A stretch of 16,590 bases of DNA from an uncultured Tolumonas sp. (GCA_903931645.1 CAIZDF010000600.1:1-16590); one strand, 5' to 3'; counted from the stretch's first letter, positions 7,639 to 15,573 are shown. The notes: generated by a model not told the origin, from the letters alone. Numbers and translations: made by a program.

Positions 7639-8769
7639 TTAGCCAGTCAAATCATCAAAGAATCGTTTTACGCCTTCAAAGAAGCCTTCGGCTTTTGGCT
7701 TATGGGTTTTTACACCAGAGCCATTTAACGAATCTTCCAATTGTTTCAACAACTCTTTTTGTTCGTCACTGAGTTTAACCGGTGTTTCCACTACTGCTTT
7801 ACACAGTAAATCACCTTCAGCACCAGAACGTAAAGAGCGAACACCTTTACCACGCAAGCGGAACATGCGACCAGATTGGGTTTCAGCTGGAATTTTCAGC
7901 ATCAGGCGACCATCCAATGTCGGCACAGCCACTTCCCCACCTAACGCGGCAGTTGTGAAACTGATTGGAATTTCACAGTACAAATTATTGCCATCACGCA
8001 CAAAGATCGGGTGATCTTTGACATGGACCTGTACATACAAGTCACCTGCCGGAGCTCCAAACTCGCCAGCTTCACCTTCACCCGCCAAACGAATACGATC
8101 ACCAGTATCAACGCCAGCCGGGATCTTAACAGACAAAGTTTTGGTCTTCTGTACGCGGCCATCACCATGACATTTGCGGCATGGATCTGTGATGATCTTG
8201 CCTTTACCATGGCAATGCGGACATGCCTGAGTAACCGCGAAGAAACCCTGACGCATTTGTACCTGACCAGAACCATGACAGGTTGGACAAGTTTGCGCAG
8301 AAGTACCAGTGCGGGCTCCTGAGCCATGACACTCATCGCACTCAACCAGCGTTGGCACTTTGATTTCTTTGCTGACACCTCGGACTGCCTCTTCCAGAGT
8401 CAGCTCCATGTTGTAACGAAGATCGGCACCGCGCGCAGCGCGTTGACTACGACGTCCACCACCAAAAATGTCACCAAAAATATCGCCAAAAACATCACCA
8501 AAATCAGCACTACCGCCAAAACCACCTGGGCCAGCCTGATTTGGATCTACGCCTGCATGACCAAATTTGTCATACGCAGCACGTTTTTGTGCATCAGAGA
8601 GAATTTCATATGCTTCTTTAGCTTCTTTGAATTTTTCTTCTGATTCAGGATTGTCGGGGTTACGATCCGGATGAAATTTCATCGCCAGTCGTTTGTAAGC
8701 TTTTTTGATTTCCCGCTCATCGGCAGAGCGTTCAACCCCTAATATTTCGTAATAATCTCGCTTTGCCAT
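7639..8769 (-). CDS. dnaJ: Chaperone protein DnaJ (Hsp40)
   Basis: A 376-residue type I J-protein that delivers unfolded clients to DnaK and stimulates its ATPase. The J domain (1-70) has the HPD motif at 33-35. A Gly/Phe-rich linker (about 72-105) follows. Next come four zinc-binding repeats: CDECHGSG (144-151), CPTCHGSG (161-168), CPHCHGKG (183-190) and CRKCHGDG (197-204). The C-terminal substrate-binding beta domains complete it. All eight cysteines are present and the length equals that of E. coli DnaJ. It follows dnaK by 86 bp on the same strand, with a strong stem-loop between them and no clear promoter of its own. It is therefore probably expressed from the dnaK heat-shock promoter. 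Confidence 0.98.
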   Translation of the reverse strand: MAKRDYYEILGVERSADEREIKKAYKRLAMKFHPDRNPDNPESEEKFKEAKEAYEILSDAQKRAAYDKFGHAGVDPNQAGPGGFGGSADFGDVFGDIFGDIFGGGRRSQRAARGADLRYNMELTLEEAVRGVSKEIKVPTLVECDECHGSGARTGTSAQTCPTCHGSGQVQMRQGFFAVTQACPHCHGKGKIITDPCRKCHGDGRVQKTKTLSVKIPAGVDTGDRIRLAGEGEAGEFGAPAGDLYVQVHVKDHPIFVRDGNNLYCEIPISFTTAALGGEVAVPTLDGRLMLKIPAETQSGRMFRLRGKGVRSLRSGAEGDLLCKAVVETPVKLSDEQKELLKQLEDSLNGSGVKTHKPKAEGFFEGVKRFFDDLTG

Positions 8770-8801
8770 AGTGAGTCATCCATACCTTTTTGTATAGACA
8801 G

Positions 8802-8827
8802 ACGGGCGTTGGTCTCCCAACGCCCGT
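8802..8827 (-). other. Strong stem-loop between dnaK and dnaJ
   Basis: A perfect 11-bp GC-rich stem, ACGGGCGTTGG (minus strand 8827-8817) with CCAACGCCCGT (8812-8802), has a GAGA tetraloop. The bases that follow (CTGTCTATAC) form no U-tract, so it is not a convincing intrinsic terminator. It more likely stabilises the dnaK mRNA 3' end, directs processing or tunes dnaJ translation. Confidence 0.7.
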
Positions 8828-8855
8828 GATTACTGCCAATAGCTGTTAATGATGC

Positions 8856-10787
8856 TTATTTTTTGTCGTCTTTAACTTCTTCAAATTCAGCATCGACAAC
8901 GTCATCATGAGCTTTACCACCCGCAGCTTCTGCACCAGCATCAGCGCCCTGATGGGCGTGTTGTTGCTGCGCTTGCTGCTGGGCAATTTCCATCAGTTTC
9001 TGTGAAGCAGCCATAAGCTCCTGCTGTTTCGCTTCGATGGTTGCTTTGTCTTCGCTCTTCAGCGCATCTTCCAATGCTTTGACTGCTGCGTCGATTTTTT
9101 CTTTTTCATTGGCTGGCAATGCAGTACCCGCTTCGGTGATCTGTTTGCGAGTAGCATGGATCAACGCATCAGCATGGTTACGCGCCTGAACTAACTCTTC
9201 AAACTTCTTATCTTCCGCCGCATTCGCTTCTGCTTCACGAACCATGCGCTGGATTTCATCATCAGACAGACCAGAAGAAGCCTGAATAGTGATGTTCTGT
9301 TCTTTGCCTGTTTCTTTGTCTTTCGCAGAAACGTGCAAGATACCATCCGCGTCGATATCGAAAGTTACTTCGATCTGAGGCAAACCACGCGGTGCCGGAC
9401 GGATGCCTTCCAGGTTGAATTGACCCAGAGATTTGTTATCTGCCGCACGTTTACGTTCACCCTGCAGCACATGGATAGTTACTGCTGACTGGTTGTCGTC
9501 TGCGGTAGAAAACACTTGTGATTTCTTAGTTGGGATCGTGGTGTTTTTCTCGATCAACGCAGTCATCACGCTGCCCATAGTTTCGATACCCAGTGACAGA
9601 GGGGTAACGTCCAACAGCAGTACGTCGTGTTTTTCACCGGCCAGAACCGCACCTTGAATAGCTGCACCCATGGCAACTGCTTCATCAGGGTTTACGTCTT
9701 TACGTGGTTCTTTACCAAAGAAATCAGCAACCGCTTTTTGCACCATTGGCATACGAGTCTGACCACCAACCAGGATGATGTCATCCAATTGGCTTACTGA
9801 CAAACCAGCATCTTTCAGTGCAGTTTTCAGTGGATCAATTGTTTTCTTAACCAGATCTTCAACCAGCGATTCCAGTTTAGAACGGGTTACTTTGATGTTC
9901 ATGTGCTTAGGACCGCTCGCATCTGCAGTGATATATGGCAGATTGACTTCGGTCTGTTGTGCAGATGACAGTTCAATTTTTGCTTTTTCTGCAGAATCTT
10001 TCAGACGTTGCAGTGCCAGCTGATCTTTACGCAGATCGATACTCTGTTCACGTTTGAATTCGTCTACCAGATAGTTGATCAGACGGTTATCAAAGTCTTC
10101 ACCACCCAAGTGGGTGTCACCGTTGGTAGACAATACTTCGAAGGTTTTTTCGCCATCCATTTCATCAATTTCGATGATAGAGATATCGAATGTACCACCA
10201 CCCAAGTCATAAACTGCGATTTTACGCTCACCCTGCACTTTGTTTACGCCATAAGCGAAAGCAGCTGCAGTTGGTTCGTTGATAATACGTTTTACATCCA
10301 GACCCGCGATACGGCCAGCATCTTTAGTTGCCTGACGTTGTGCATCGTTGAAGTAAGCCGGAACAGTAATTACAGCTTCAGTAACTGGTTCACCCAAGAA
10401 ATCTTCAGCTGTTTTCTTCATTTTTTTCAGCACTTCGGCTGAAATTTGTGGCGCAGCCAGTTTGCGGCCTTTTACGTCTACCCATGCGTCGCCATTATCT
10501 GCACGCACGATGTCGAATGGCATAATTTTGATGTCACGCTGAACTTCTTCGTCTTCATAACGACGGCCAATCAAACGTTTGATGGCGAACAGGGTGTTTT
10601 TAGGGTTAGTGATTGACTGACGTTTCGCTGGCTGACCCACCAGAATTTCACCATCATCGGTGTAAGCAATGATGGAAGGAGTGGTACGATCGCCTTCGGC
10701 ATTTTCAATTACACGAGCCGTGTCACCATCCAGAATAGCCACGCATGAGTTGGTGGTGCCCAAGTCAATACCGATGATTCTACCCAT
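8856..10787 (-). CDS. dnaK: Chaperone protein DnaK (Hsp70)
   Basis: A 643-residue Hsp70. The ATPase domain begins [15 protein letters not shown] and includes Lys70, Thr199 in the phosphate loop DLGGGTF (194-200) and [10 protein letters not shown] at about 341-350. The interdomain linker region [12 protein letters not shown] is at 389-400. The substrate-binding domain follows, then a helical lid and a Gln/Ala/His-rich disordered tail ending EEVKDDKK. The length is slightly above the E. coli value of 638. The ATG at 10787 has GGAGA 9 nt upstream. It lies between grpE and dnaJ on one strand and has a sigma-32-type promoter directly after grpE. With DnaJ and GrpE it forms the ATP-driven folding and disaggregation machine. 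Several long frames on the opposite strand are shadows of its codon pattern. Confidence 0.99.
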   Translation of the reverse strand: MGRIIGIDLGTTNSCVAILDGDTARVIENAEGDRTTPSIIAYTDDGEILVGQPAKRQSITNPKNTLFAIKRLIGRRYEDEEVQRDIKIMPFDIVRADNGDAWVDVKGRKLAAPQISAEVLKKMKKTAEDFLGEPVTEAVITVPAYFNDAQRQATKDAGRIAGLDVKRIINEPTAAAFAYGVNKVQGERKIAVYDLGGGTFDISIIEIDEMDGEKTFEVLSTNGDTHLGGEDFDNRLINYLVDEFKREQSIDLRKDQLALQRLKDSAEKAKIELSSAQQTEVNLPYITADASGPKHMNIKVTRSKLESLVEDLVKKTIDPLKTALKDAGLSVSQLDDIILVGGQTRMPMVQKAVADFFGKEPRKDVNPDEAVAMGAAIQGAVLAGEKHDVLLLDVTPLSLGIETMGSVMTALIEKNTTIPTKKSQVFSTADDNQSAVTIHVLQGERKRAADNKSLGQFNLEGIRPAPRGLPQIEVTFDIDADGILHVSAKDKETGKEQNITIQASSGLSDDEIQRMVREAEANAAEDKKFEELVQARNHADALIHATRKQITEAGTALPANEKEKIDAAVKALEDALKSEDKATIEAKQQELMAASQKLMEIAQQQAQQQHAHQGADAGAEAAGGKAHDDVVDAEFEEVKDDKK

Positions 10788-10888
10788 TTTGTTATGTCTC
10801 CAGAATTTCTTACTACATTTAAACCGTTATTCATTAAGTGGGGGCTAAACCATTATTTTCAAGCTAGCCCGCTAACGGCGTTGACTGT

Positions 10889-10924
10889 TATATGGTGTTA
10901 TCCCCTCATCTATTCAAGGGGAAA
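10889..10924 (-). promoter_or_regulatory. Sigma-32 (heat-shock) promoter for dnaK-dnaJ
   Basis: On the minus strand, TTTCCCCTTGAA (10924-10913), a 15-bp spacer and CACCATATA (10897-10889). This fits the sigma-32 pattern CCCTTGAA with CCCCATNTA, with one deviation in the -10 C-run. It starts 6 bp after the grpE stop codon. Predicted transcription starts near 10881, giving a dnaK leader of about 95 nt. Confidence 0.8.
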
Positions 10925-10930
10925 TTTAAA

Positions 10931-11530
10931 TTAAACTTCTACATTTACGCTGGCAGTTGGCGCTTTGCTGACCATAACCATTGCCGGGCGGATCACACGC
11001 CCATTCAGCTCATAACCCTTTTGCATCACAGCAATAACAGTGTTAGGCGCCAGATCAGGATTTTCGATCATGCTCATCGCCTGATGCTGATTCGGGTCAA
11101 ACAACTGACCTTGTGGATCGATAGCAATCACACCAAATTTAGCCACGCTGTTCGCCATGGATTTCAGGGTTAGCTCAACGCCTTCCAACAGTGGTTTTAC
11201 GGCTTCGTTGGTTTTATCCGCTACCTGAAGGGTACGCTCCAGATTGTCTAATACTGGCAACAGTTCGCTGGCGAATTTTTCTAACGCAAATTTATGTGCT
11301 TTTTCTACGTCCAGCGCCGTACGACGACGCAGATTTTCCATTTCAGCTACGGTACGCAGTGCGCGATCTTTTTCTTCCACCGCTTGATTAGTAGCCTGTT
11401 CCAGCTTTTGTTCAAGCTCAACGACATAAGCAGGATCGATAGCCATACCTTCAATTGCTATGGTTTCGGATTGTTCTGCCGCCAGAGTTTCCTGATCGAT
11501 GGGTTCTTGAGTTTGTTCCTGATTAGTCAT
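10931..11530 (-). CDS. grpE: Nucleotide exchange factor GrpE
   Basis: A 199-residue cofactor that releases ADP from DnaK and acts as a thermosensor in the chaperone cycle. It has an acidic Gln/Glu-rich N-terminal tail, a long helical dimerisation region (about 35-90, including [17 protein letters not shown]) and the C-terminal beta-wing signature [20 protein letters not shown] (170-189). The length is close to the 197 residues of E. coli GrpE. It is transcribed divergently from nadK and is followed on the same strand by dnaK. A near-perfect sigma-32 promoter precedes it. Confidence 0.97.
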   Translation of the reverse strand: MTNQEQTQEPIDQETLAAEQSETIAIEGMAIDPAYVVELEQKLEQATNQAVEEKDRALRTVAEMENLRRRTALDVEKAHKFALEKFASELLPVLDNLERTLQVADKTNEAVKPLLEGVELTLKSMANSVAKFGVIAIDPQGQLFDPNQHQAMSMIENPDLAPNTVIAVMQKGYELNGRVIRPAMVMVSKAPTASVNVEV

Positions 11531-11563
11531 TTCTCACTACCTGAATGTTACGCAATGACACCG

Positions 11564-11591
11564 ATATGGGGGTGCTATCGACATTTTCAAG
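11564..11591 (-). promoter_or_regulatory. Sigma-32 (heat-shock) promoter for grpE
   Basis: On the minus strand, -35 CTTGAAA (11591-11585), a 13-bp spacer and -10 CCCCATAT (11571-11564). This is a full match to the sigma-32 consensus CTTGAAA/CCCCATNT at an accepted spacing. Transcription would start near 11556, about 26 nt before the grpE ATG. Confidence 0.88.
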
Positions 11592-11619
11592 AGGATAAAT
11601 TTCATTAACAGGTAATTTA

Positions 11620-11647
11620 TTGGTTCATCAGGCAAAAGAGTTATACT
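11620..11647 (+). promoter_or_regulatory. Candidate sigma-70 promoter for nadK
   Basis: A -35 TTGGTT (11620-11625), a 16-bp spacer and -10 TATACT (11642-11647) lie 29 bp before the nadK ATG. The position argues that the in-frame ATG at 11620 is upstream of the transcription start and not used. Confidence 0.55.
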
Positions 11648-11676
11648 CGGGCCATAGCATTTTCAGGAATATCTCC

Positions 11677-12561
11677 ATGTCTAAGGCTTTTCGTACTCTG
11701 GCATTACTGGGCAAGGCAAATAGCGATGACGTTAATCAGACTATCAGTGCACTGTATGATTTTCTGACTGCGCAACATTATAAAGTTCTGGTTGAAAGCC
11801 GACTTTCACGACAGCTTTCATGCCCCAAAACCCATTGTATGGATGTCGTTGAACTGGGAAAACAGGCCGATCTGGCCATCGTTGTGGGTGGTGATGGCCA
11901 TATGCTGGGCGCAGCTCGCGTGCTCGCGCGTTACAATGTGCCCGTTATTGGTGTTAATCGCGGGAATCTGGGTTTTCTGACTGATTTATCACCGCACGAT
12001 TTTCAAGATTCGCTGCAGCAGGTTTTATCCGGTGATTATCAGACTGAACATCGTTTTTTGCTGGAAACCACTATTTATCGTCATGGCGAGCCAAAATCGT
12101 CAAATACCGCACTTAATGAAGCGGTATTACACCCCGGCAAAATCGCACATATGATCGAATACTCAGTTTATATCGATGATAGTTTTGTGTTTAGCCAGCG
12201 CGCTGACGGTATGATTGTCTCTACCCCCACCGGTTCAACGGCTTATGCTTTATCTGCCGGTGGGCCGATCCTGACTCCGCAACTGAATGTGATGACGCTG
12301 GTACCAATGTTTCCACATACGTTAAGCTGTCGCCCTATCGTGATCGATGCACATCGACAGGTAAAACTGGTGATTGCCCCGGATAACCCGGATGAACAAT
12401 TACACGTCAGCTGTGACGGGCATGTCACGTTATCAGTGCACCCCGGCGATGAAATTATTATTCGTCGCGCACCGCATCAACTGACCCTACTGCACCCGAA
12501 AGATTATGACTATTTTAATGTGTTGCGCAGTAAATTAGGTTGGAGCAATCAACTGTTTTAA
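11677..12561 (+). CDS. nadK: NAD kinase
   Basis: A 294-residue ATP-NAD kinase that makes NADP from NAD in the cytoplasm. The catalytic GGDG motif is at 71-74 (Asp73) in [13 protein letters not shown]. It is followed by [12 protein letters not shown], the substrate-binding Asn147-Glu148 and the conserved stretch [16 protein letters not shown] (183-198). The C-terminus [18 protein letters not shown] is typical. The chosen start ([13 protein letters not shown]) aligns with other NadK N-termini and has AGGA 8 nt upstream. An extra 19 codons back to 11620 would begin inside the promoter. It diverges from grpE and precedes recN, as in E. coli. Its last bases form part of a LexA box for recN. Confidence 0.96.
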   Translation: MSKAFRTLALLGKANSDDVNQTISALYDFLTAQHYKVLVESRLSRQLSCPKTHCMDVVELGKQADLAIVVGGDGHMLGAARVLARYNVPVIGVNRGNLGFLTDLSPHDFQDSLQQVLSGDYQTEHRFLLETTIYRHGEPKSSNTALNEAVLHPGKIAHMIEYSVYIDDSFVFSQRADGMIVSTPTGSTAYALSAGGPILTPQLNVMTLVPMFPHTLSCRPIVIDAHRQVKLVIAPDNPDEQLHVSCDGHVTLSVHPGDEIIIRRAPHQLTLLHPKDYDYFNVLRSKLGWSNQLF

Positions 12562-12570
12562 TATACAGTA
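12551..12570 (+). promoter_or_regulatory. LexA operator 1 for recN, overlapping the nadK stop codon
   Basis: CTGT-TTTAATAT-ACAG (core 12553-12568), flanked by AA and TA, matches the SOS box consensus TACTGT-N8-ACAGTA at all core positions. It spans the nadK stop codon (TAA, 12559-12561) and lies about 80 bp before the recN start. Confidence 0.85.
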
Positions 12571-12588
12571 AAATTTCATGCACACCTC

Positions 12589-12616
12589 TTTACTGTACAC
12601 TTATACAGTGTAAACT
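12589..12616 (+). promoter_or_regulatory. Candidate recN promoter
   Basis: A -35 TTTACT (12589-12594), a 16-bp spacer and -10 TAAACT (12611-12616), each matching four of six consensus bases. LexA bound at operator 2 would cover the spacer and block polymerase. Confidence 0.45.
12591..12610 (+). promoter_or_regulatory. LexA operator 2 for recN
   Basis: CTGT-ACACTTAT-ACAG (core 12593-12608), flanked by TA and TG, is a second perfect SOS-box core. It lies in the spacer of the likely recN promoter. Its centre is exactly 40 bp from that of operator 1. Tandem LexA boxes at recN are also known in E. coli. Confidence 0.9.
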
Positions 12617-12649
12617 TAAGTCAGTTATCCGCAGTGGAGCCTGCCCGGT

Positions 12650-14317
12650 ATGCTGACACAACTCACTATCCATAATTTTGCTATTGTTCGATTTCTGGAA
12701 CTCGACCTGCGGAATGGCATGTCTTGTGTCACCGGTGAAACGGGTGCAGGTAAATCAATAGCTATTGATGCTTTAGGTCTTTGTCTGGGTGAACGAGCTG
12801 ATGCCGGAATGCTACGTCACGGCTCTGACAAAGCTGAAGTGATCGCCCGCTTTAATATCGAAAACAACCCGAATGCGCAACAGTGGCTACAAGCGAATGA
12901 GCTTGATATGCAGGATGAATGCATTCTGCGCCGCGTCATTACCAGCGAAGGGCGCTCCCGTGCATATATCAATGGCACTCCGGTTCCGCTGGCTCATCTC
13001 AAACAAGTCGGCAATACCCTTATCAATATTCATGGGCAACATGCTCATCAATTATTACTAAAACCGGAATATCAGCTGACGGTGCTGGATGCATATGCCA
13101 ATCACCGTGGTCTGCTGGATTCTACCCGGCTGTATTACCAACAATGGCGTAGTCTGCATGCTGAACGTCAGCGGTTGCGTCAGGCGCAGGAACAACGTCA
13201 GGCGCGTCTGCAATTGCTTGAATATCAGGTGCAGGAACTCGATGAGTTCGCGTTACAGCCTGATGAATTTACAGCTATTGTGGCAGAGCACACTCGCCTG
13301 GCGAATAGCGAATCGCTGCTTAACGACAGTCAGTTCTGTCTGCAATTACTGGACGATGGCGACGATGTCACCATCAATCAGCTGATGAAAAAAGTTCTAG
13401 ATAAACTGGAACCACTCGGCGAATTAGATCCGTCACTAAAAAATATCGCGCAGATGCTGCAAGATGCCCGCATTCAGATAGAAGAAAGTCATTATGAATT
13501 GCGCAGCTATCTCGATCATTTAGAGATCGATCCGGCTCGTTTTAGTGAGGTTGAAACTCGTCTCTCAAAAGCGATGGAACTGGCGCGTAAGCATCATGTC
13601 AAACCCGAAGAGTTAGTTGAAAAACATCAGCAATTACGCAGCGAACTGCAAGAATTGAGCGCTGCTGATGAACGTTTGCAGGAACTCACGGTCGGTTTGC
13701 AACAGGCTCGCGATGAATACCTCAGTTCAGCACAGAAATTATCGGCAAGTCGGCAGCGTTATGCCGAAGAACTTAGCCAGCAAATCAGCGAACAGATCCG
13801 TCAGTTAAATATGCCGGATGGTCGTCTGGAAATTGTATTTCACCCACAAGAAACACCAACACCGACCGCCTCCGGTTTAGATCTGCCCGAATTTCAGGTG
13901 TCAACCAATCCAGGGCAACTATTGCAGAGTCTGGCCAAAGTCGCTTCTGGCGGTGAATTGTCACGCATCAGTCTCGCGATCCAGGTTATTACTGCACAGC
14001 GAATTGCAACACCGACTTTGATTTTCGATGAAGTTGATGTCGGGATCAGTGGTGGCACCGCATCCATTGTCGGAAAAATGTTACGCCAGTTAGGACAATC
14101 AACCCAAGTGCTTGTCGTAACGCATTTGCCACAAGTAGCCGGTCATGGCCATCAGCAATATTTAGTGGCTAAACATAACGATGGTCAACAGACAGAAACA
14201 TCCATGCAATTACTGGATGAATCAATGCGACTGAATGAGTTAGCGCGCTTATTAGGTGGTGATCAGATCACATCTAACACACTGGCTAATGCCCGTGAAC
14301 TGCTGATTAGTGGCTGA
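12650..14317 (+). CDS. recN: DNA repair protein RecN (SMC-like ATPase)
   Basis: A 555-residue SMC-like protein needed for RecA-dependent double-strand-break repair. The N-terminal half of the ATPase has Walker A GETGAGKS (29-36) and the early family stretch LRRVITSEGRSRAYINGTPV. A central coiled coil spans roughly 160-370. The C-terminal half has the ABC signature ASGGELSR (432-439), Walker B TLIFDEVDVGISGG (456-469) and the switch histidine in VVTHLPQVA. The ATG at 12650 has GGAG 10 nt upstream. Two LexA boxes precede it, so it should be SOS-induced. The C-terminus reads ARELLISG and lacks the LAA ending by which E. coli RecN is handed to ClpXP. bamE follows. Confidence 0.97.
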   Translation: MLTQLTIHNFAIVRFLELDLRNGMSCVTGETGAGKSIAIDALGLCLGERADAGMLRHGSDKAEVIARFNIENNPNAQQWLQANELDMQDECILRRVITSEGRSRAYINGTPVPLAHLKQVGNTLINIHGQHAHQLLLKPEYQLTVLDAYANHRGLLDSTRLYYQQWRSLHAERQRLRQAQEQRQARLQLLEYQVQELDEFALQPDEFTAIVAEHTRLANSESLLNDSQFCLQLLDDGDDVTINQLMKKVLDKLEPLGELDPSLKNIAQMLQDARIQIEESHYELRSYLDHLEIDPARFSEVETRLSKAMELARKHHVKPEELVEKHQQLRSELQELSAADERLQELTVGLQQARDEYLSSAQKLSASRQRYAEELSQQISEQIRQLNMPDGRLEIVFHPQETPTPTASGLDLPEFQVSTNPGQLLQSLAKVASGGELSRISLAIQVITAQRIATPTLIFDEVDVGISGGTASIVGKMLRQLGQSTQVLVVTHLPQVAGHGHQQYLVAKHNDGQQTETSMQLLDESMRLNELARLLGGDQITSNTLANARELLISG

Positions 14318-14388
14318 TGCTTTCCCTGAGCATATTTACCCGTTATTATCAGGCCAGCTCAATTGACTGTCAGACAAGAAGAATCGAC

Positions 14389-14730
14389 ATGCAAAATCGC
14401 AAATGGATAGCGGCACTGTTAGCCGGCGTGATGATGTCTGCAACTACTGGTTGCGTCTATCGTATTGATGTTCCACAGGGTAATTATGTCGAACAAAAAC
14501 AAGTAAATCAGCTGCGCATTGGCATGACCCGCGCTCAGGTTGAATATGTGATGGGGAGCCCGATGGTTACCGATCAGAATGATCCGAATGTCTGGTATTA
14601 CATTTATTATCTGAAGCCAGGCTGGGATAAAGCAGAGCGCAAAGATTTGCATGTCATGTTCAAGAATGATCTTCTCGCCGCCATCTCAGGTGATTTTCAC
14701 ACACCATCTGATTTCTACAGACCGCTTTAG
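14389..14730 (+). CDS. bamE: Outer membrane assembly lipoprotein BamE (SmpA/OmlA)
   Basis: A 113-residue lipoprotein subunit of the BAM complex that inserts beta-barrel proteins into the outer membrane. It has a basic start (MQNRKW), a hydrophobic signal segment (about 7-18) and a lipobox-like TTGC with the lipidated Cys22. The -3 residue is Thr rather than the usual Leu. No Asp follows the Cys, consistent with outer-membrane sorting. The SmpA/OmlA domain shows QGNYVEQKQVNQLRIGMTRAQVEYVMGSP. The start chosen gives a normal signal peptide and the same length as E. coli BamE. An in-frame ATG at 14317 overlaps the recN stop (TGATG) but would put 24 residues before the signal sequence. Confidence 0.92.
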   Translation: MQNRKWIAALLAGVMMSATTGCVYRIDVPQGNYVEQKQVNQLRIGMTRAQVEYVMGSPMVTDQNDPNVWYYIYYLKPGWDKAERKDLHVMFKNDLLAAISGDFHTPSDFYRPL

Positions 14731-14749
14731 TTTCAGTTAACGCTCGATA

Positions 14750-14780
14750 TTAGCCGTCGTCTTTCGACGGCTAAATTATT
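14750..14780. terminator. Shared hairpin terminator between bamE and rnfH
   Basis: A perfect 10-bp stem, TTAGCCGTCG (14750-14759) and CGACGGCTAA (14765-14774), with loop TCTTT, is followed by ATTATTT on the plus strand. It lies 19 bp after the bamE stop and directly abuts the convergent rnfH stop. The T-run is interrupted, so efficiency is uncertain, but the position fits a bidirectional terminator. Confidence 0.7.
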
Positions 14781-15078
14781 TCACAGACTGTAATTTTGCT
14801 TTTTCAGCCCGTTGTCGACGGATCTCTTTCGGATCAGCAATCAGCGGACGATAAATCTCAATCCGGGTTGCACGTTCCAGCCGAGTGTTTAATGCAACTG
14901 CGTGACCAAATAACCCGACTTTATTCGTTTCCAGATTAATTTCCGGATGCCGAGCCAGAATGCCTGACTCTCGAATAGCCTCTTCAACACTAGTGCCAAC
15001 ACTTACTTTTAATGTAAGCGCAGTCTGGTTCATCGGTAATGCATACACGACTTCTATCTGAATCTGCTCAGACACCAT
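14776..15078 (-). CDS. rnfH: RnfH family protein (ubiquitin-like beta-grasp fold)
   Basis: A 100-residue member of the RnfH family (YfjF in E. coli). The family signatures are VEVVYALP-like IEVVYALP near the start, VEEAIRESGIL in the middle, NKVGLFG, and the highly conserved IEIYRPLIADPKEIRRQRAEK near the end. The biochemical role is not settled; the name comes from association with rnf genes in Rhodobacter. The start overlaps the end of ratA by 11 bp, so translation of the two is probably coupled. AAGGAGG lies just 3 nt from the ATG but 6 nt from the GTG that forms codon 2, so GTG could be the true start. Confidence 0.93.
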   Translation of the reverse strand: MVSEQIQIEVVYALPMNQTALTLKVSVGTSVEEAIRESGILARHPEINLETNKVGLFGHAVALNTRLERATRIEIYRPLIADPKEIRRQRAEKAKLQSVK

Positions 15079-15502
15079 AAACCTCCTTCGCCCGTTGCGT
15101 AAACGCTTGCACCATGGCTCCCGTCAGCTCTCGGAATATCTTGCCAAACGCCAATTCAATCAACGGAGAAATAAATTCAAACTCCAGATCCAATTCTATT
15201 TTGCAGGCTTGTTCATCCAGTGACACAAACCGCCAGATGCCACGCAACATCTTAAACGGCCCCTTCACTAATTCCATATCGATAGTATTGTATGGTGTCA
15301 AAGTATTGCGGGTAGTAAATGTCTTGTGAATACCAGCTTTTGATACACCAACAACAGCCACCATCTGTTGTGCCGAATGCTCCAGAACTTTACCTTCAAC
15401 ACAACCCGGTAAAAAATTCGGATAAGCTTCCACATCATTGACCAGCTTAAACATTTGCTCTGCGCTATACATCACCAATGCACTACGGTTAACACGCGCC
15501 AT
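15068..15502 (-). CDS. ratA: RatA, START/COQ10-like (polyketide cyclase superfamily) protein
   Basis: A 144-residue protein of the RatA/YfjG family with a START-like lipid-binding fold, related to mitochondrial Coq10. Conserved stretches are ALVMYSAEQMFKLVNDVEAYPNFLPGC, VSKAGIHKTFTTRN and the C-terminal FGKIFRELTGAMVQAFTQRAKEVYG. E. coli RatA was reported to inhibit 70S ribosome association, while homology to Coq10 suggests a quinone-related role; the sequence alone does not decide. The ATG at 15502 has GAGGAG 5 nt upstream, whereas the in-frame GTG at 15508 lies too close to it. It overlaps rnfH downstream and diverges from smpB. Confidence 0.93.
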   Translation of the reverse strand: MARVNRSALVMYSAEQMFKLVNDVEAYPNFLPGCVEGKVLEHSAQQMVAVVGVSKAGIHKTFTTRNTLTPYNTIDMELVKGPFKMLRGIWRFVSLDEQACKIELDLEFEFISPLIELAFGKIFRELTGAMVQAFTQRAKEVYGV

Positions 15503-15524
15503 AATCACTCCTCTTGCTGACCCA

Positions 15525-15533
15525 ATTCTAGCA
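15525..15533 (-). promoter_or_regulatory. Candidate extended -10 promoter for ratA-rnfH
   Basis: On the minus strand, TGCTAGAAT forms an extended -10 (TGn plus a five-of-six -10). No good -35 was found. Transcription would start near 15518, only about 16 nt before the ratA ATG. Confidence 0.35.
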
Positions 15534-15573
15534 TGGGGCTGTGACTAATCGCTAAACCTGAGTGGCGTTTGGT

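Noticed and set aside
10008..10442. 144-codon open frame on the plus strand opposite dnaK
   Set aside because: Antisense frames in dnaK are a well-known by-product of its codon usage; the translation has no recognisable motif and no ribosome-binding site.
11620..11676. 19-codon upstream extension of nadK
   Set aside because: It begins within the -35 of the likely promoter; the family start at 11677 has its own ribosome-binding site.
15068..15502. ratA-rnfH as a toxin-antitoxin system
   Set aside because: The name suggests it, but both are conserved single-copy housekeeping genes in this location and RnfH has no antitoxin features; sequence does not support a defence or addiction role.
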